A stretch of DNA of 64,000 nucleotides, taken from the NCBI RefSeq assembly GCF_041734735.1, contig NC_134876.1, forward strand, positions 82,443,674 to 82,507,673, given 5' to 3'. A program made the position numbers and the translations under genes. The stretch comes from Babylonia areolata (lineage: Eukaryota > Mollusca > Gastropoda > Neogastropoda > Buccinidae). Below are positions 40,185 to 45,504 of this stretch, one piece after another (within the stretch, counting starts at the first letter, position 1; each line of letters starts with the position of its first letter). A model generated the notes under the pieces. It had not been told where the DNA came from, did no database searches, and worked only from the letters and a program-made list of their open reading frames with translations.

Positions 40185-41612
40185 ACCGAATACCGGGTTA
40201 AAACATAGACTCACTTTGTTTACAGAAGTGAGTCAAAAATGGATCAAACTACCAGCCAAGGGATATGAGACAATGTCACTCAATCGCAGTTATTTGTTAG
40301 TAATGAATGAACTGGAAGCAACTGATTCAAAAGTTGCAGCAAAAGTCATATTTCAGGTGTTCGTATAGCTCTAATCTTCACAAACCAGGGAAGGGTGACA
40401 TGATTTTGAATTGTAATGTATATAATCAGTGTCACACATCACCCATTCAGAAACTGATACTTTACTTTCTGCTCTTCCTCCAAGTGTTTGCTTTATTTTC
40501 TGAGTTTAATGGGTGTATACTATACTGGGCATTGTAGGGCACTAACACCTTTGTAAATGCACAAAAACCTCTAGGTTTTACTTCCGGTTGACAGTGAATG
40601 TGTAGCCATCTTGTTTGCAATATATATAGTTTTTTCTCTCATTGCTTTCCACGTGACAACTTGCTCAACAATATCACTTGACTCAGTATGAAAAAATCAT
40701 TCAGTGATACTTCTCTGGAGGTTGTCGAACTGAAACTGAAACTGTTCAGGGGTCAGTGAAGGCTGACACCACAGACTGTGGATACCAGGACATACAACTA
40801 CGTATGATCCGTTTATGGACCAAAGATCATTTCCGGCGGAATGTCATTGGTTTAAGTGTGTGCGTTGCTTCTCAAGTCGTCCTTCATCTTCATCTTTAAG
40901 ACCTGAATAATTCCAGTTCTGAACACGTTAAGATGAAGAATTGGACAAATACCAAGCCCGTCTTTCTGTAGAAAAAAAGGCTAGAATGATATTAAGGTAA
41001 GGAATAACAGACAGTAATGCTCTCCTACATCTGTTACTTCAGCCTTTGCTATTTGGTGTCACTGTCAACATTTCATTTCTTTCTTAATGTGTTCATTAAG
41101 TACACGATTTCTCCCGACAGAAAAAAATGCAACAGAAATGCCCGTGCATGTGTCACTGCGTTGACCACAGAGACATGAAATTGTCTTGGTTACCTGACTG
41201 TGTGGTTAAGCTCCATCCCTGCAGAGCCACAAATGCAATTCCCTATTCGATTTTTCATTTGTCTATTTAAGATTTTATATCTGAACGGAAATCGCTTGCA
41301 GTGCACACAGTTCTGCAATTTCATCATGAATTTTTATTTGTCAAATTATCCAATTAGAAAACGTTCTTATGACAAATAATCTGTTCCATAAATGTCGTTT
41401 GAATGCAGGTTCCAACTGAACGACCTATCATCGGTATCTACAGTGCGGTTGTGCCAGAAGGTTACGGCGTCCCGTACAACTTGTTTGCAGATCATATGAT
41501 CATTATCGTCACCTCCTTCCGCGACTGCGCAGAAACATCTTCACAAAAGTTCATGAACTGCCTCAGGTCATGTTTCTTGGACATGCGTGACATGTGCCTG
41601 TCTGAGAAGTGA
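10390..41612 (+). CDS. Gene 1: choline O-acetyltransferase-like acyltransferase (14 exons)
   Basis: The product belongs to the choline/carnitine O-acyltransferase family, which moves acyl groups between CoA and choline or carnitine. Exons are 10390-10692, 11728-11919, 12161-12279, 13289-13342, 15018-15183, 16277-16454, 18720-18937, 19643-19743, 20308-20442, 23956-24078, 29216-29354, 30678-30740, 32439-32579 and 41409-41612. From the second exon onward they sum to 611 codons including the stop, all phases agree, and every intron is GT-AG; the leader exon adds 101 codons, giving about 711 residues. Family marks seen: N-terminal LPKLPVP, a catalytic His in AEHSVAEAG (19685-19687), [16 protein letters not shown], and LSTSQ before PEGYG. 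GRVDNIR and [14 protein letters not shown] resemble ChAT more than carnitine acetyltransferase, and no carnitine-binding Arg is present. Substrate is inferred, not shown. A downstream tandem paralogue starts at 51779. The leader exon is the least certain part. Confidence 0.85.
11728..11919 (+). CDS. Gene 1 exon 2 (N-terminal LPKLPVP segment)
   Basis: It encodes [18 protein letters not shown] and onward to the TDNW end, and aligns with the start of ChAT and carnitine acetyltransferase cores (LPKLPVPPLQQTL in both). Acceptor is TTGTACAAG and donor GTAAGTG, which runs straight into a (GT)n tract. Length is 64 codons, phase 0/0. Long stretches are almost identical to gene 2 exon 2. Confidence 0.9.
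12161..12279 (+). CDS. Gene 1 exon 3 (WWLDDMYL segment)
   Basis: It encodes [17 protein letters not shown] through NREQQLR and matches the ChAT segment with WLNDMYL and the following substrate-tunnel strand. Acceptor is CTTACTTCAG and donor GTAAGAGAG, the start of an (AG)n(TG)n tract. It is 119 nt long and ends in phase 2. Unlike exon 2, it is clearly diverged from its gene 2 counterpart. Confidence 0.88.
12625..12754 (+). repeat. Dispersed repeat, reverse complement at 44888-45005
   Basis: Blocks such as TGGAGAAACCATTGATAATA and GCTGTTGGCCCAAATGT recur inverted next to exon 14b. Here the copy abuts a complete SINE on its right. Confidence 0.7.
12755..13122 (+). repeat. Full-length tRNA-derived SINE
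   Basis: The head GGGCGCAATAGCCGAGTG is a tRNA-like A box, and a degenerate B box follows near 12810-12822. The body carries ATCAAATACGCACCCAGAAG and AACATACCCAGCATGCAAAC, and the tail is GAAGAAGAA. From general knowledge this family is common in gastropod genomes. Inverted partial copies are at 15238-15470, 15850-15945, 42745-42840 and 51600-51690. Confidence 0.85.
13289..13342 (+). CDS. Gene 1 exon 4 ([10 protein letters not shown] micro-exon)
   Basis: This 54-nt exon encodes [17 protein letters not shown] and fits the family segment FAASLISGVLSYKALLD of ChAT. Acceptor is GTTCCAG and donor GTGAGG; it enters and leaves in phase 2. It follows a complete SINE in the preceding intron. Confidence 0.85.
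13465..13600 (+). repeat. GAT/CAC-rich low-complexity tract
   Basis: Interrupted GATGAC and CACCAC triplet runs inside intron 4. Not coding. Confidence 0.7.
14015..14250 (+). repeat. tRNA-headed SINE
   Basis: GGCGAAGTGGTTAGCGTCGC at 14023-14042 is a tRNA-like A box, and the body follows for about 200 bases. The head is shared with the SINE at 18100-18358 (reverse). Confidence 0.65.
14297..14380 (+). repeat. (CAC)n trinucleotide repeat
   Basis: An almost pure ACC/CAC run with ATC interruptions. Translations over it are poly-Thr or poly-Gly artefacts. Confidence 0.9.
14440..14815 (+). repeat. Dispersed repeat B, plus copy
   Basis: It matches the reverse complement of 17560-17870 over at least 300 bases, with shared blocks GACGCTCACTCAGTCTGGCT, CTGAACACCAC and AGCAGTGCAGGG. 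It is SINE-sized with no coding. It lies in intron 4. Confidence 0.75.
14826..14970 (+). repeat. Compound (ACGC)n(AGAC)n(AC)n microsatellite
   Basis: Successive tetranucleotide and dinucleotide runs just before gene 1 exon 5. Confidence 0.92.
15018..15183 (+). CDS. Gene 1 exon 5 (PLCMQQ / SSYRRPG segment)
   Basis: It encodes [18 protein letters not shown], then a FSSYRRPG motif and a VVAC strand ending at REQ. This matches [20 protein letters not shown] of ChAT. Acceptor CTCTCAG, donor GTAATG, 166 nt, phase 2 to 0. Its 3' half is nearly identical to gene 2 exon 5, while the 5' half is diverged. Confidence 0.9.
15238..15470 (-). repeat. SINE, 3' half of the 12755 family
   Basis: Its reverse complement matches the body and tail of 12755-13122, including ACATACCCAGCATGC and the CGAACGAAG tail. 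The tRNA head is absent. Confidence 0.8.
15561..15652 (+). repeat. (GT)n microsatellite, two arrays
   Basis: Two (GT)n arrays separated by GAGAGAGTGCGTGCGTAC. Confidence 0.92.
15655..15840 (+). mobile_element. LINE 3' tail, CR1/L2-like
   Basis: It ends in CCCCGGTACACTTTGTAATA, then AAGACAT and (ATTCT)n. The same tail in reverse is at 16715-16770. A short terminal repeat of this kind is typical of CR1/L2-type LINE ends. Confidence 0.6.
15850..15945 (-). repeat. SINE head fragment of the 12755 family
   Basis: The reverse complement holds TAGCATTGTGGTTAAAGCGC, TGGACTTTCAATCTGAGGGT and GGGTTCGAATCTCGG, a well-preserved tRNA-like head with an intact B box. Confidence 0.8.
16195..16213 (+). repeat. 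(TGAC)n short repeat before exon 6
   Basis: A short tetranucleotide run 64 bases upstream of exon 6. Confidence 0.7.
16277..16454 (+). CDS. Gene 1 exon 6 ([10 protein letters not shown] segment)
   Basis: It encodes [19 protein letters not shown] through the [19 protein letters not shown] helix, matching the family element PIGLLTS..R.EWAEAR. Acceptor GTTGCAG, donor GTCGGT, 178 nt, phase 0 to 1. Nearly the whole exon plus about 27 bases of upstream intron differs from gene 2 exon 6 at a single base, a sign of recent sequence exchange. Confidence 0.92.
16715..16800 (-). mobile_element. LINE 3' tail, CR1/L2-like
   Basis: The reverse complement gives CCCCGGTACACTTGGTAATA and then (ATTCT)-type repeats, the same end as 15655-15840 in the opposite orientation. 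Confidence 0.6.
16880..16970 (+). repeat. (AC)n microsatellite
   Basis: An (AC)n array followed by interrupted CA-rich DNA. The following stretch to 17370 has LINE-like C-terminal text (CTHLFLHC at about 17068-17091) but is too short to assign. Confidence 0.85.
17560..17870 (-). repeat. Dispersed repeat B, minus copy
   Basis: Inverted partner of 14440-14815, lying in intron 6. Preceded by a 23-base poly(T), consistent with a minus-strand poly(A) tail of a retroposed copy. Confidence 0.75.
18100..18358 (-). repeat. tRNA-headed SINE
   Basis: On the minus strand it starts AGCCGCTGTGGCGAAGTGGT, has the B box GGGCTCGAATCCCAGC, and a body with GTCATCCACTTCAAGGATGC. Same family as 5520-5765. Confidence 0.8.
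18720..18937 (+). CDS. Gene 1 exon 7 (NSCNRWFDK segment)
   Basis: It encodes [14 protein letters not shown], the strand LVVVCLDKP, a Ser-rich low-similarity loop, then [22 protein letters not shown]...N..NRW(F/Y)DK is a hallmark of the acyltransferase family just before the catalytic segment. Acceptor ACACCAG, donor GTCCGT, phase 1 to 0. The loop is where the two paralogues differ most. Confidence 0.88.
19012..19072 (+). repeat. (GT)n(GC)n microsatellite after exon 7
   Basis: A pure (GT)n run of about 50 bases followed by (GC)n, 75 bases after the exon 7 donor. A (CT)n run is at 19327-19368. Confidence 0.92.
19643..19743 (+). CDS. Gene 1 exon 8 (catalytic histidine exon)
   Basis: It encodes [20 protein letters not shown] and a helix ending in QDY. 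The His codon at 19685-19687 aligns with the general-base His of ChAT (CEHSPFDG) and carnitine acetyltransferase (YEHAAAEG). Acceptor CCTTGGCAG, donor GTAAGA, 101 nt, phase 0 to 2. Confidence 0.88.
19795..20240 (+). repeat. GA-rich purine tract with a short duplication
   Basis: (GA)n runs at 19938-19965 and 20080-20096 lie in near-repeat sequence (AGAAACCAGAGAGAGAGAGA and its variants). Translations are Arg/Glu artefacts. Confidence 0.75.
20308..20442 (+). CDS. Gene 1 exon 9 ([13 protein letters not shown] segment)
   Basis: After a short variable stretch it encodes [20 protein letters not shown] and ends at KEDVDR, matching the ChAT segment LRWKCSPEIQGHL. The family strand L.W.....I marks the start of the C-terminal half. 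Acceptor CATCAACAG, donor GTGAAA, phase 2 to 2. The exact acceptor is the weakest part of this call. Confidence 0.75.
20470..23200 (-). mobile_element. Non-LTR retrotransposon, minus strand, 5'-truncated and broken
   Basis: Read on the minus strand it shows RT fingers [11 protein letters not shown] (near 22450-22485), motif [17 protein letters not shown] (near 22100), [17 protein letters not shown], and catalytic FSDD in place of the usual (F/Y)ADD (near 21790). [11 protein letters not shown] block, [11 protein letters not shown] (near 21250) and a C-terminal [12 protein letters not shown] zinc-type end (near 20770) follow. Frames change several times and no intact ORF remains. A tail block of the same kind is at 48810-49126. 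Clade not assigned. It lies in gene 1 intron 9. Confidence 0.85.
23248..23306 (+). repeat. (GA)n microsatellite
   Basis: An almost pure (GA)n run of about 55 bases next to the 5' side of the minus-strand LINE. The rest up to exon 10 (23956) is CT-rich and shows no gene. Confidence 0.92.
23956..24078 (+). CDS. Gene 1 exon 10 ([17 protein letters not shown] segment)
   Basis: It encodes [19 protein letters not shown] and then [16 protein letters not shown]. The latter is almost the family consensus (SPDAFIQVALQLAFYR in ChAT). Acceptor GTTTTCAG, donor GTAAAT, 123 nt, phase 2 to 2. It lies between a minus-strand LINE and an RTE-like LINE in the flanking introns. Confidence 0.92.
24340..24430. repeat. 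(AC)n/(TA)n microsatellite at the LINE 5' end
   Basis: (AC)n at 24347-24373 and 24393-24407, then (AT)n. The following LINE begins in or right after this tract. Confidence 0.88.
24440..28530 (+). mobile_element. RTE-like LINE, near full length, broken
   Basis: A 5' leader of about 0.8 kb is followed by an apurinic-type endonuclease ([47 protein letters not shown]) from about 25275. The reverse transcriptase spans about 26690-27950 ([49 protein letters not shown]). A YGCESWTV block and a C-terminal C2H2 finger end the protein near 28491. The 3' end is ACCACACATATATAT. The family is often mis-annotated as craniofacial development protein 2. At least three frame breaks are seen; it lies in gene 1 intron 10. 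Confidence 0.9.
28560..28600 (+). repeat. (GA)n short array
   Basis: GA-rich run just after the LINE. The rest up to exon 11 has a CA-rich patch (28935-28974) and no gene. Confidence 0.8.
29216..29354 (+). CDS. Gene 1 exon 11 (YESASLRRF / GRVDNIR segment)
   Basis: It encodes [17 protein letters not shown], then [20 protein letters not shown]. Val at 29280-29282 falls where ChAT has Val and carnitine acetyltransferase has a carnitine-contacting Thr (GRTDTIR). Acceptor TTGTCAG, donor GTGAGG, 139 nt, phase 2 to 0. Confidence 0.93.
29751..29793 (+). repeat. (TA)n microsatellite
   Basis: A pure (TA)n array of about 42 bases in intron 11. Confidence 0.95.
30175..30214 (+). repeat. (AC)n(AT)n microsatellite
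   Basis: An (AC)n run followed by (AT)n, immediately before the minisatellite at 30222. Confidence 0.92.
30222..30605 (+). repeat. Degenerate minisatellite, about 95-bp unit, four copies
   Basis: Each unit holds a TTCC(G/A)CTTACTGACTTAGCG-like start, a CATTCAGCCTGGTTTTGTGT core, a GACTCT block and a final AAAGCATTTTGTTTGATTCC-like end. Four successive units differ by many point changes, so the array is old. It ends about 75 bases before exon 12. Confidence 0.8.
30678..30740 (+). CDS. Gene 1 exon 12 ([17 protein letters not shown] micro-exon)
   Basis: This 63-nt exon encodes [20 protein letters not shown] plus a final Glu. It matches the helix ASEKLLLLKDAIRAQ of ChAT. Acceptor is a T-rich tract ending TTTACAG and donor GTATGC, phase 0/0. 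A roughly 95-bp minisatellite and a mariner flank it closely. Confidence 0.87.
30780..31689 (+). mobile_element. Mariner transposon copy 1 (internally deleted)
   Basis: It is flanked by TA on both sides and bounded by inverted repeats of about 67 bases beginning CGAGGGTCATTCAATAAATA. The transposase frame starts at 30942 ([14 protein letters not shown]), covers the two helix-turn-helix DNA-binding parts to CRWVPKM, then jumps within a few bases to ARPHTAART and the final [12 protein letters not shown] block. The first catalytic Asp and the HHDN Asp are missing. Non-autonomous at best. It sits in gene 1 intron 12. Confidence 0.93.
31977..32100 (+). repeat. (GT)n(GA)n compound microsatellite
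   Basis: Long GT/GC arrays followed by (GA)n, between the mariner and exon 13. Confidence 0.93.
32439..32579 (+). CDS. Gene 1 exon 13 ([14 protein letters not shown] / LSTSQ segment)
   Basis: It encodes [20 protein letters not shown] and ends with FYFPLSTSQ. The Cys codon at 32463-32465 sits where ChAT has Asn (IDNHLLALRELAR) and carnitine acetyltransferase has the carboxylate-binding Arg. LSTSQ is the conserved loop next to the acceptor substrate. Acceptor GTTGCAG, donor GTATGC, phase 0/0. Confidence 0.93.
32600..33640. other. Non-coding part of intron 13
   Basis: No gene or recognised repeat. An AT-rich stretch with scattered short open frames that show no family features. Confidence 0.4.
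33655..34260 (+). pseudogene. piggyBac-like transposase relic
   Basis: Fragments in different frames fit the piggyBac core in order: [10 protein letters not shown] (about 33750), [11 protein letters not shown] (about 33863-33895) and [16 protein letters not shown] (about 33896-33943). A possible Cys-rich end lies near 34170-34240. MGG(V/I)DraD is the family signature. Frames shift between fragments and stops interrupt, so it is a dead DNA-transposon remnant. Ends not identified. Confidence 0.65.
34530..34900 (+). repeat. Unclassified dispersed repeat, copy 2, left part
   Basis: It closely matches 3490-3965, including AAAGTGCCAA(A/G)TTTAGAGAA and ATGCCTAATTTGGTGTCAAC, though it lacks about 100 internal bases. 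Its right part resumes at 40134-40230 beyond the LINE. Confidence 0.85.
34905..35999 (+). CDS. LINE ORF1 (CCHC gag-like protein), 5'-truncated
   Basis: This is the nucleic-acid-binding protein of the LINE. Two CCHC-type knuckles open the preserved part, followed by a Lys-rich stretch ([15 protein letters not shown]). A 16-residue tandem repeat with consensus [16 protein letters not shown] runs about 13 times over 35304-35905. The open frame extends upstream to 34812 only because it reads into flanking repeat DNA. Confidence 0.8.
   Translation, partial: THRCSRCGQSSHSRDKCTAERFCWNCKGDHSAAFHGCPAKIVAREANKLKSKTYISFQEALRQARLNTNQNVCEKKKSYAEVVKAYHKLCSKSTQTDVHYDSVSTQTEVFDGKLMLKNIYDDYTVSSERKTSGLHDVHLSSATKPDLHNNHLPSSSEETLPILHDDHPTLSPKETSSGLQDGHLTLSSEETSLDLHEYLLKSSSENASRVLHDDHLTSSSVKTSSGIHESLPTASPQQTLHNLHDDHLTAPTGETTPDTHDHHLPSSSEQSSLSPHEYITSRSKQSSPSLHDDHQTSPSGETTPGLYDYQRSSSAETTTGLYKDLFTSSSEEMKLQLVNYLTLHQISHHIVYTKNTSSPCILIV
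36088..39892 (+). pseudogene. LINE ORF2 (endonuclease, reverse transcriptase, RNase H), frame-broken
   Basis: Three successive open segments, 36088-36972, 37083-38408 and 38498-39892, hold the three domains in order. The second break is at a poly(T) run near 38400, a common slippage site. A C-terminal block [16 protein letters not shown] (near 39715-39760) is the usual CCHC-type end of I-type elements. Confidence 0.9.
40134..40235 (+). repeat. Dispersed repeat copy 2, right part with (AC)n
   Basis: (AC)n at 40135-40180 and then CAGACAACCGAATACCGGGT and AAAACATAGACTCAC, matching 3985-4020. It completes the repeat split by the LINE. Confidence 0.85.
40240..41400. other. Non-coding part of intron 13
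   Basis: No gene and no repeat recognised from elsewhere in this window. Confidence 0.4.
41409..41612 (+). CDS. Gene 1 terminal exon 14a
   Basis: It encodes [20 protein letters not shown], then a [10 protein letters not shown] stretch and [11 protein letters not shown] followed by TGA. Without gaps it aligns with the C-termini of ChAT (VVPNGYG..YN, SSFHSCKETSS, LIDMRDLC) and carnitine acetyltransferase. The ninth codon, 41433-41435, is Gly where carnitine acetyltransferase has Met564. Acceptor TGAATGCAG, phase 0. A possible AATAAA signal lies at 42271-42276. Confidence 0.93.
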   Translation, partial: VPTERPIIGIYSAVVPEGYGVPYNLFADHMIIIVTSFRDCAETSSQKFMNCLRSCFLDMRDMCLSEK

Positions 41613-41950
41613 GACTCGGTTCCAGAAACGCCCCCATCCTCCAGTGAGATAATTGGCGAACATGACCCTGGGTGCACACTTATTATCATGTTTTTCTATA
41701 TTGAAGTATGTTTTAAACTCATTATCGTTCGTGTTGAAACCCAGAAACGGACGGTCGCTCATGCATGGTGAAATGATGAACTAGTAAACTTGGTGTTTGG
41801 ACTTGGAGCAGTCTGTGCTATTTTGTGTTTGTCTACTTATTTGTCTGTTTCATGTGTGTGTCTGTCTGTTTCTGTGGAGCATGTGTGTCCGTGATCTGCG
41901 TACGCATGAATACTGCAGTGGGTACGTGAATGTGGATTATATTATTCATA

Positions 41951-41953
<3 letters not shown>

Positions 41954-42005
<52 letters not shown>
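41954..42005 (+). repeat. (GA)n microsatellite
   Basis: A pure (GA)n run of about 50 bases in the region after the exon 14a stop. Confidence 0.95.
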
Positions 42006-42008
<3 letters not shown>

Positions 42009-42270
42009 AAACATATTTGTGCTTCATCCTACACACCCTTTCAATGATCTTGTTAGCTGGCCATCCGAGCACAGCGACTCCGTGCTTATCTACCGCACTG
42101 ACAGAAGGCAGTCGTCTGTGTGCGTTCTTCAGTTTGACGTCTATCCCGATAGTGTGATTTTTGACGATTTGTCTGTGTGTGTACACCAAGAGGCCAGTCA
42201 CTAGAAGAGCCCCAGCACGCCATTTTCTTCACATTCTATTGCGCATGTTCTACCACACGCAGGACATTAA

Positions 42271-42276
42271 AATAAA
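42271..42276 (+). other. Candidate poly(A) signal for exon 14a
   Basis: AATAAA occurs 659 bases after the exon 14a stop, in an A-rich stretch, and is the first good hexamer I see downstream. A-rich tracts produce this motif by chance, so the call is weak. Confidence 0.3.
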
Positions 42277-42744
42277 ACACACAAAAAAACCCGAAAAAAA
42301 ACAAACAAAAATCCCCCCCAAAACCTGCTAAGCTCCAACCACTACGTTATCTATAAATGCTTCCCGCAGAGAGGCTGAGTGATGATCCCTTTCAAATTAG
42401 AGAAGGTAACTGGGTCCTTCATGAGACATTCACCTCCTCACCCCTCCACCATCACTTTCCCGCCCACCTAACCATTCCTGAAAATTGCCGTTCTGAAATG
42501 AGGAACACCAAGTCACCATGAGAGCAGGGCTGAATAACCACATAATCTCAACAACTGCTCTTTCTCACACCAGATGGTCTCCATGAGAATAGATATGTCA
42601 TAACTATAATAAGTTTAACTCTAGTTCCAGGTTTTTGCCAGGGCTACAGTCTACATTTCCTGCAGTTACACATATTGGCACCAGCTTGAACATAGAAATA
42701 CAGACGCCTGTAATGTTGGTTAGGAATTTCAGCTAAATCATCAT

Positions 42745-42840
42745 CTTCATTTTCGTTCGTGAGTCTGCAACTCTCACGTTCTCTCGTATGTACACGTGTT
42801 GACTTTTACGTGAATGACCGTTTTTTACTAAATCATCGAA
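42745..42840 (-). repeat. SINE tail fragment of the 12755 family
   Basis: TTCGTTCGTGAGTCTGCAAC and CTCTCGTATGTACACGTG match the reversed tail at 15238-15320. Confidence 0.65.
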
Positions 42841-42984
42841 GCAGATGTCTCTCTGTCTGTCTATCAACTTATCCAAAATTTTTTCTATATATGCACGTGC
42901 GCACGTGCGCGTTTCCAAGACATAGAAATAAAACATGAGCGTCACTCACTAAATCACGTTCATTTAATCATTTAGTCACTCACC

Positions 42985-43085
42985 CATTTAAGTGCGCGCA
43001 CGTACACACATACACACAGAGAAACACATACGTATGCACGCAAGAGCACGCACGCACGCACACACACACACACACACACACATTG
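42985..43085. repeat. CA/CG-rich microsatellite
   Basis: Interrupted CACA and ACGC runs. The stretch from here to 43980 holds no gene I can support. Confidence 0.8.
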
Positions 43086-43998
43086 CGCATACGCACACGT
43101 ACCCATCACGCGCGTGTTTGTAGAATTAGAAGGGATAGAAAGGCAAATGTAGAGAGGTATATTCAAAAAGAGGAAGAGACAGAAATTGTTGTAGACATTT
43201 TTGGAAAAAAGAGATCAACTTGTTCAGTTGCTTCATAAACTGCAGCAACATATCAGTGAAGTGACCATCTGTTTCTAAGTCCTAGATATCGTCTTTGAAC
43301 AAAGTAGGTGGTTTGAGATGTGTGAAAAATTGGTAAGCAGTGCGTGTCAGTGTGCGCGCATGCCGGAAGGGTTGGGGAGGTAGGAACAGAGATTTCATCA
43401 TTTTTCGTTGCCCTTTCAGGGCTGAGACAAACTAAAGTGTTCAAAAGCCAGAACTGAATGACACTGCAGTAGTTGTAGCAGGTGAGTTATCTGCAAACAG
43501 GGGAATTTGTCTTAACGTTTCTCACTTTTGTTTTAGCAGTCAGACTGGAAATGTTACAAATACACCTGACAGTTCACACAAACTGTGCAGGTTCAGAGAT
43601 TGTTTTGAAGACATTCTCTGTGCGGCAGTGATCCCTGCATACAGCGAAGCCACCAAAAGAAGATTTTGTATCTTATCTGTATGCTGCATATACATGGGAT
43701 ACATCACAAACCATAATAAAGCACAGATAACACGGCATAAATAAAAGAGGGATTCATGTTCACCATTGTCATTTTCCTTGCATAGTTAAGTCACTGGCCA
43801 AGCTATACTTACCCAGGCGCAAGACAAACTGTTAAGTTCTAGTTGCACTTCAAGAATGTGTGGCTGGTCGACTGAGCTTGCTGAAAAGTTTTGATGTCAG
43901 CAAAAAGCCTGATTCAAAATGCACGATTCAGGCGAGAAGAATCCTCTCTGTATTCTTCACATATAACGGTAATGACGGTGAATCATACCCACCACGAG

Positions 43999-44002
<4 letters not shown>

Positions 44003-44090
<88 letters not shown>

Positions 44091-44091
44091 A
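44003..44091 (+). repeat. (AC)n(GA)n microsatellite
   Basis: A pure (AC)n array of about 70 bases followed by (GA)n. Confidence 0.95.
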
Positions 44092-44887
44092 ATATGACAA
44101 AGTGAGAACTACATAGTTAAGCAGGAAACCAACTGTTCAGACGCCCATGAAAACGTAACGGAGAAAAAACATAAATCAAAAGGCCTTAGAGGAGTAGACG
44201 TAATATCCGAATGCAGTCACCATATCCAGACAGCTCCTGAAGAACACTCTCGTGGGCTCTGACCTATTCCACCATCCAGGAAACCACTGGCTTCTGTGAG
44301 ACCTATCTTCAGTAGGTCCGGTGATGGCAAGGGTGCAAGAAACAAAATACAAGAATACTTTATTATCTGTAATTCAACCAAGACTGCCCTTACATCCACA
44401 CAGCGACAAGTAAGCCCCATCACAGCCTAACATTAAAGTTGATATCTCTGAGAGGCAGTCAGTTTCAATGAGGTTCCAACAAGAGCACTGTGCATGTGGT
44501 ATATAATTGAGATAAACAGCACACCTGAATCTTACAGAATATGAAATACTCGGTTGGTGGTCATTTAATAAACGGAGACATGAATATTAAAGAAAACAAG
44601 AGCAGGCAATTGATTGATTCTTTGATCTTGCAGAACTTGACAAAGTTGAAAAAGCCTTGAGACAAAAAAGAAAAAGAATCATATGTGTTCTTTCCGTTTG
44701 CAAATGCCTGCCTCCATGCTTGGTCTGCACGTGTTGTCAGCTGCATTGGAAACATATCGGGCCTGTTGATTTTAAAGGTTTGTGTTCTAAACCATATTTT
44801 ACTGATTGGAGTAATATGTGCGGCTGCTTCGTTTGAGATGGGATTTTTGGGATCAACATATATGTATGTAAGTTAAGTATGTAAGGC

Positions 44888-45262
44888 CCAACACTCGGCT
44901 TATATCACAAATTGACATTTGGGCCAACAGCAAAGTGAGAGCTGTATTATCAATGGTTTCTCCAGTCAATGGGAGATCATTTACAGTTTAGTCTTTTGTT
45001 AAAGATTATGACTCAAACTAGGAGGCAAAATTGCACTGGCTCCTAGTGCTGCAGCCTTGTGGGCTGGTTGGCCTTTGGGAACCATCCCAACGCCAACTGT
45101 CCTAAAACCCTCTTGGCCGAGAGAGTGGGGATGTAACTTGGGCAAGACACTTGGGCAAGACACTCTCCACTATAATCAAATTCTAGCCCAAATAGTCGGA
45201 ACAGCAGTTACCTCCTCTGCTGTTCTGATGGTCATAGTCGGACACGACTGACTATCATATAT
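44888..45262 (+). repeat. SINE-like dispersed repeat abutting exon 14b
   Basis: Its left part is the reverse complement of 12625-12754. The rest carries GCTCCTAGTGCTGCAGCCTT, GGGCAAGACACTCTCCACTA and a CATATATATGTATGTATG tail that stops about 20 bases before the exon 14b acceptor. The tail suggests a retroposed element. Confidence 0.6.
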
Positions 45263-45288
45263 ATGTATGTATGTATGTCTGATTGCAG

Positions 45289-45504
45289 ATACCGAACAGC
45301 GGACCCTTCACGATGCTGTGCGCCCCTACCAGTCCTGATGGCTATGCCGTTCCCTACCAGCTGTTCTCCAACTCCATTGCCGCTGTTATTTCTTCCTTCC
45401 GTGACTGTACAGAGACAGACGCACGCGGGTTCTGGGAAAATCTGCGAACCTGCCTCCTTGAGATGCGTGACTTATGCATGAAGCTTCATGTCCGTGTCCA
45501 GTAG
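45289..45504 (+). CDS. Alternative terminal exon 14b of gene 1, or orphan last exon of a lost paralogue
   Basis: This open exon encodes IPNSGPFTMLCAPTSPDGYA, VPYQLFS, SSFRDCTETD and LEMRDLCMKLHVRVQ followed by TAG. It is paralogous to exon 14a (shared VPY.LF, SFRDC.ET, MRD.C), has the same phase-0 acceptor (TGATTGCAG) and the same strand. It lies 3.7 kb beyond the 14a stop, with no other family exon between. The ninth codon, 45313-45315, is Met rather than Gly. The open frame and an AATAAA at 46005-46010 argue that it is used. Either an alternative last exon or a remnant of a deleted gene would fit. Confidence 0.8.
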   Translation: MPNSGPFTMLCAPTSPDGYAVPYQLFSNSIAAVISSFRDCTETDARGFWENLRTCLLEMRDLCMKLHVRVQ

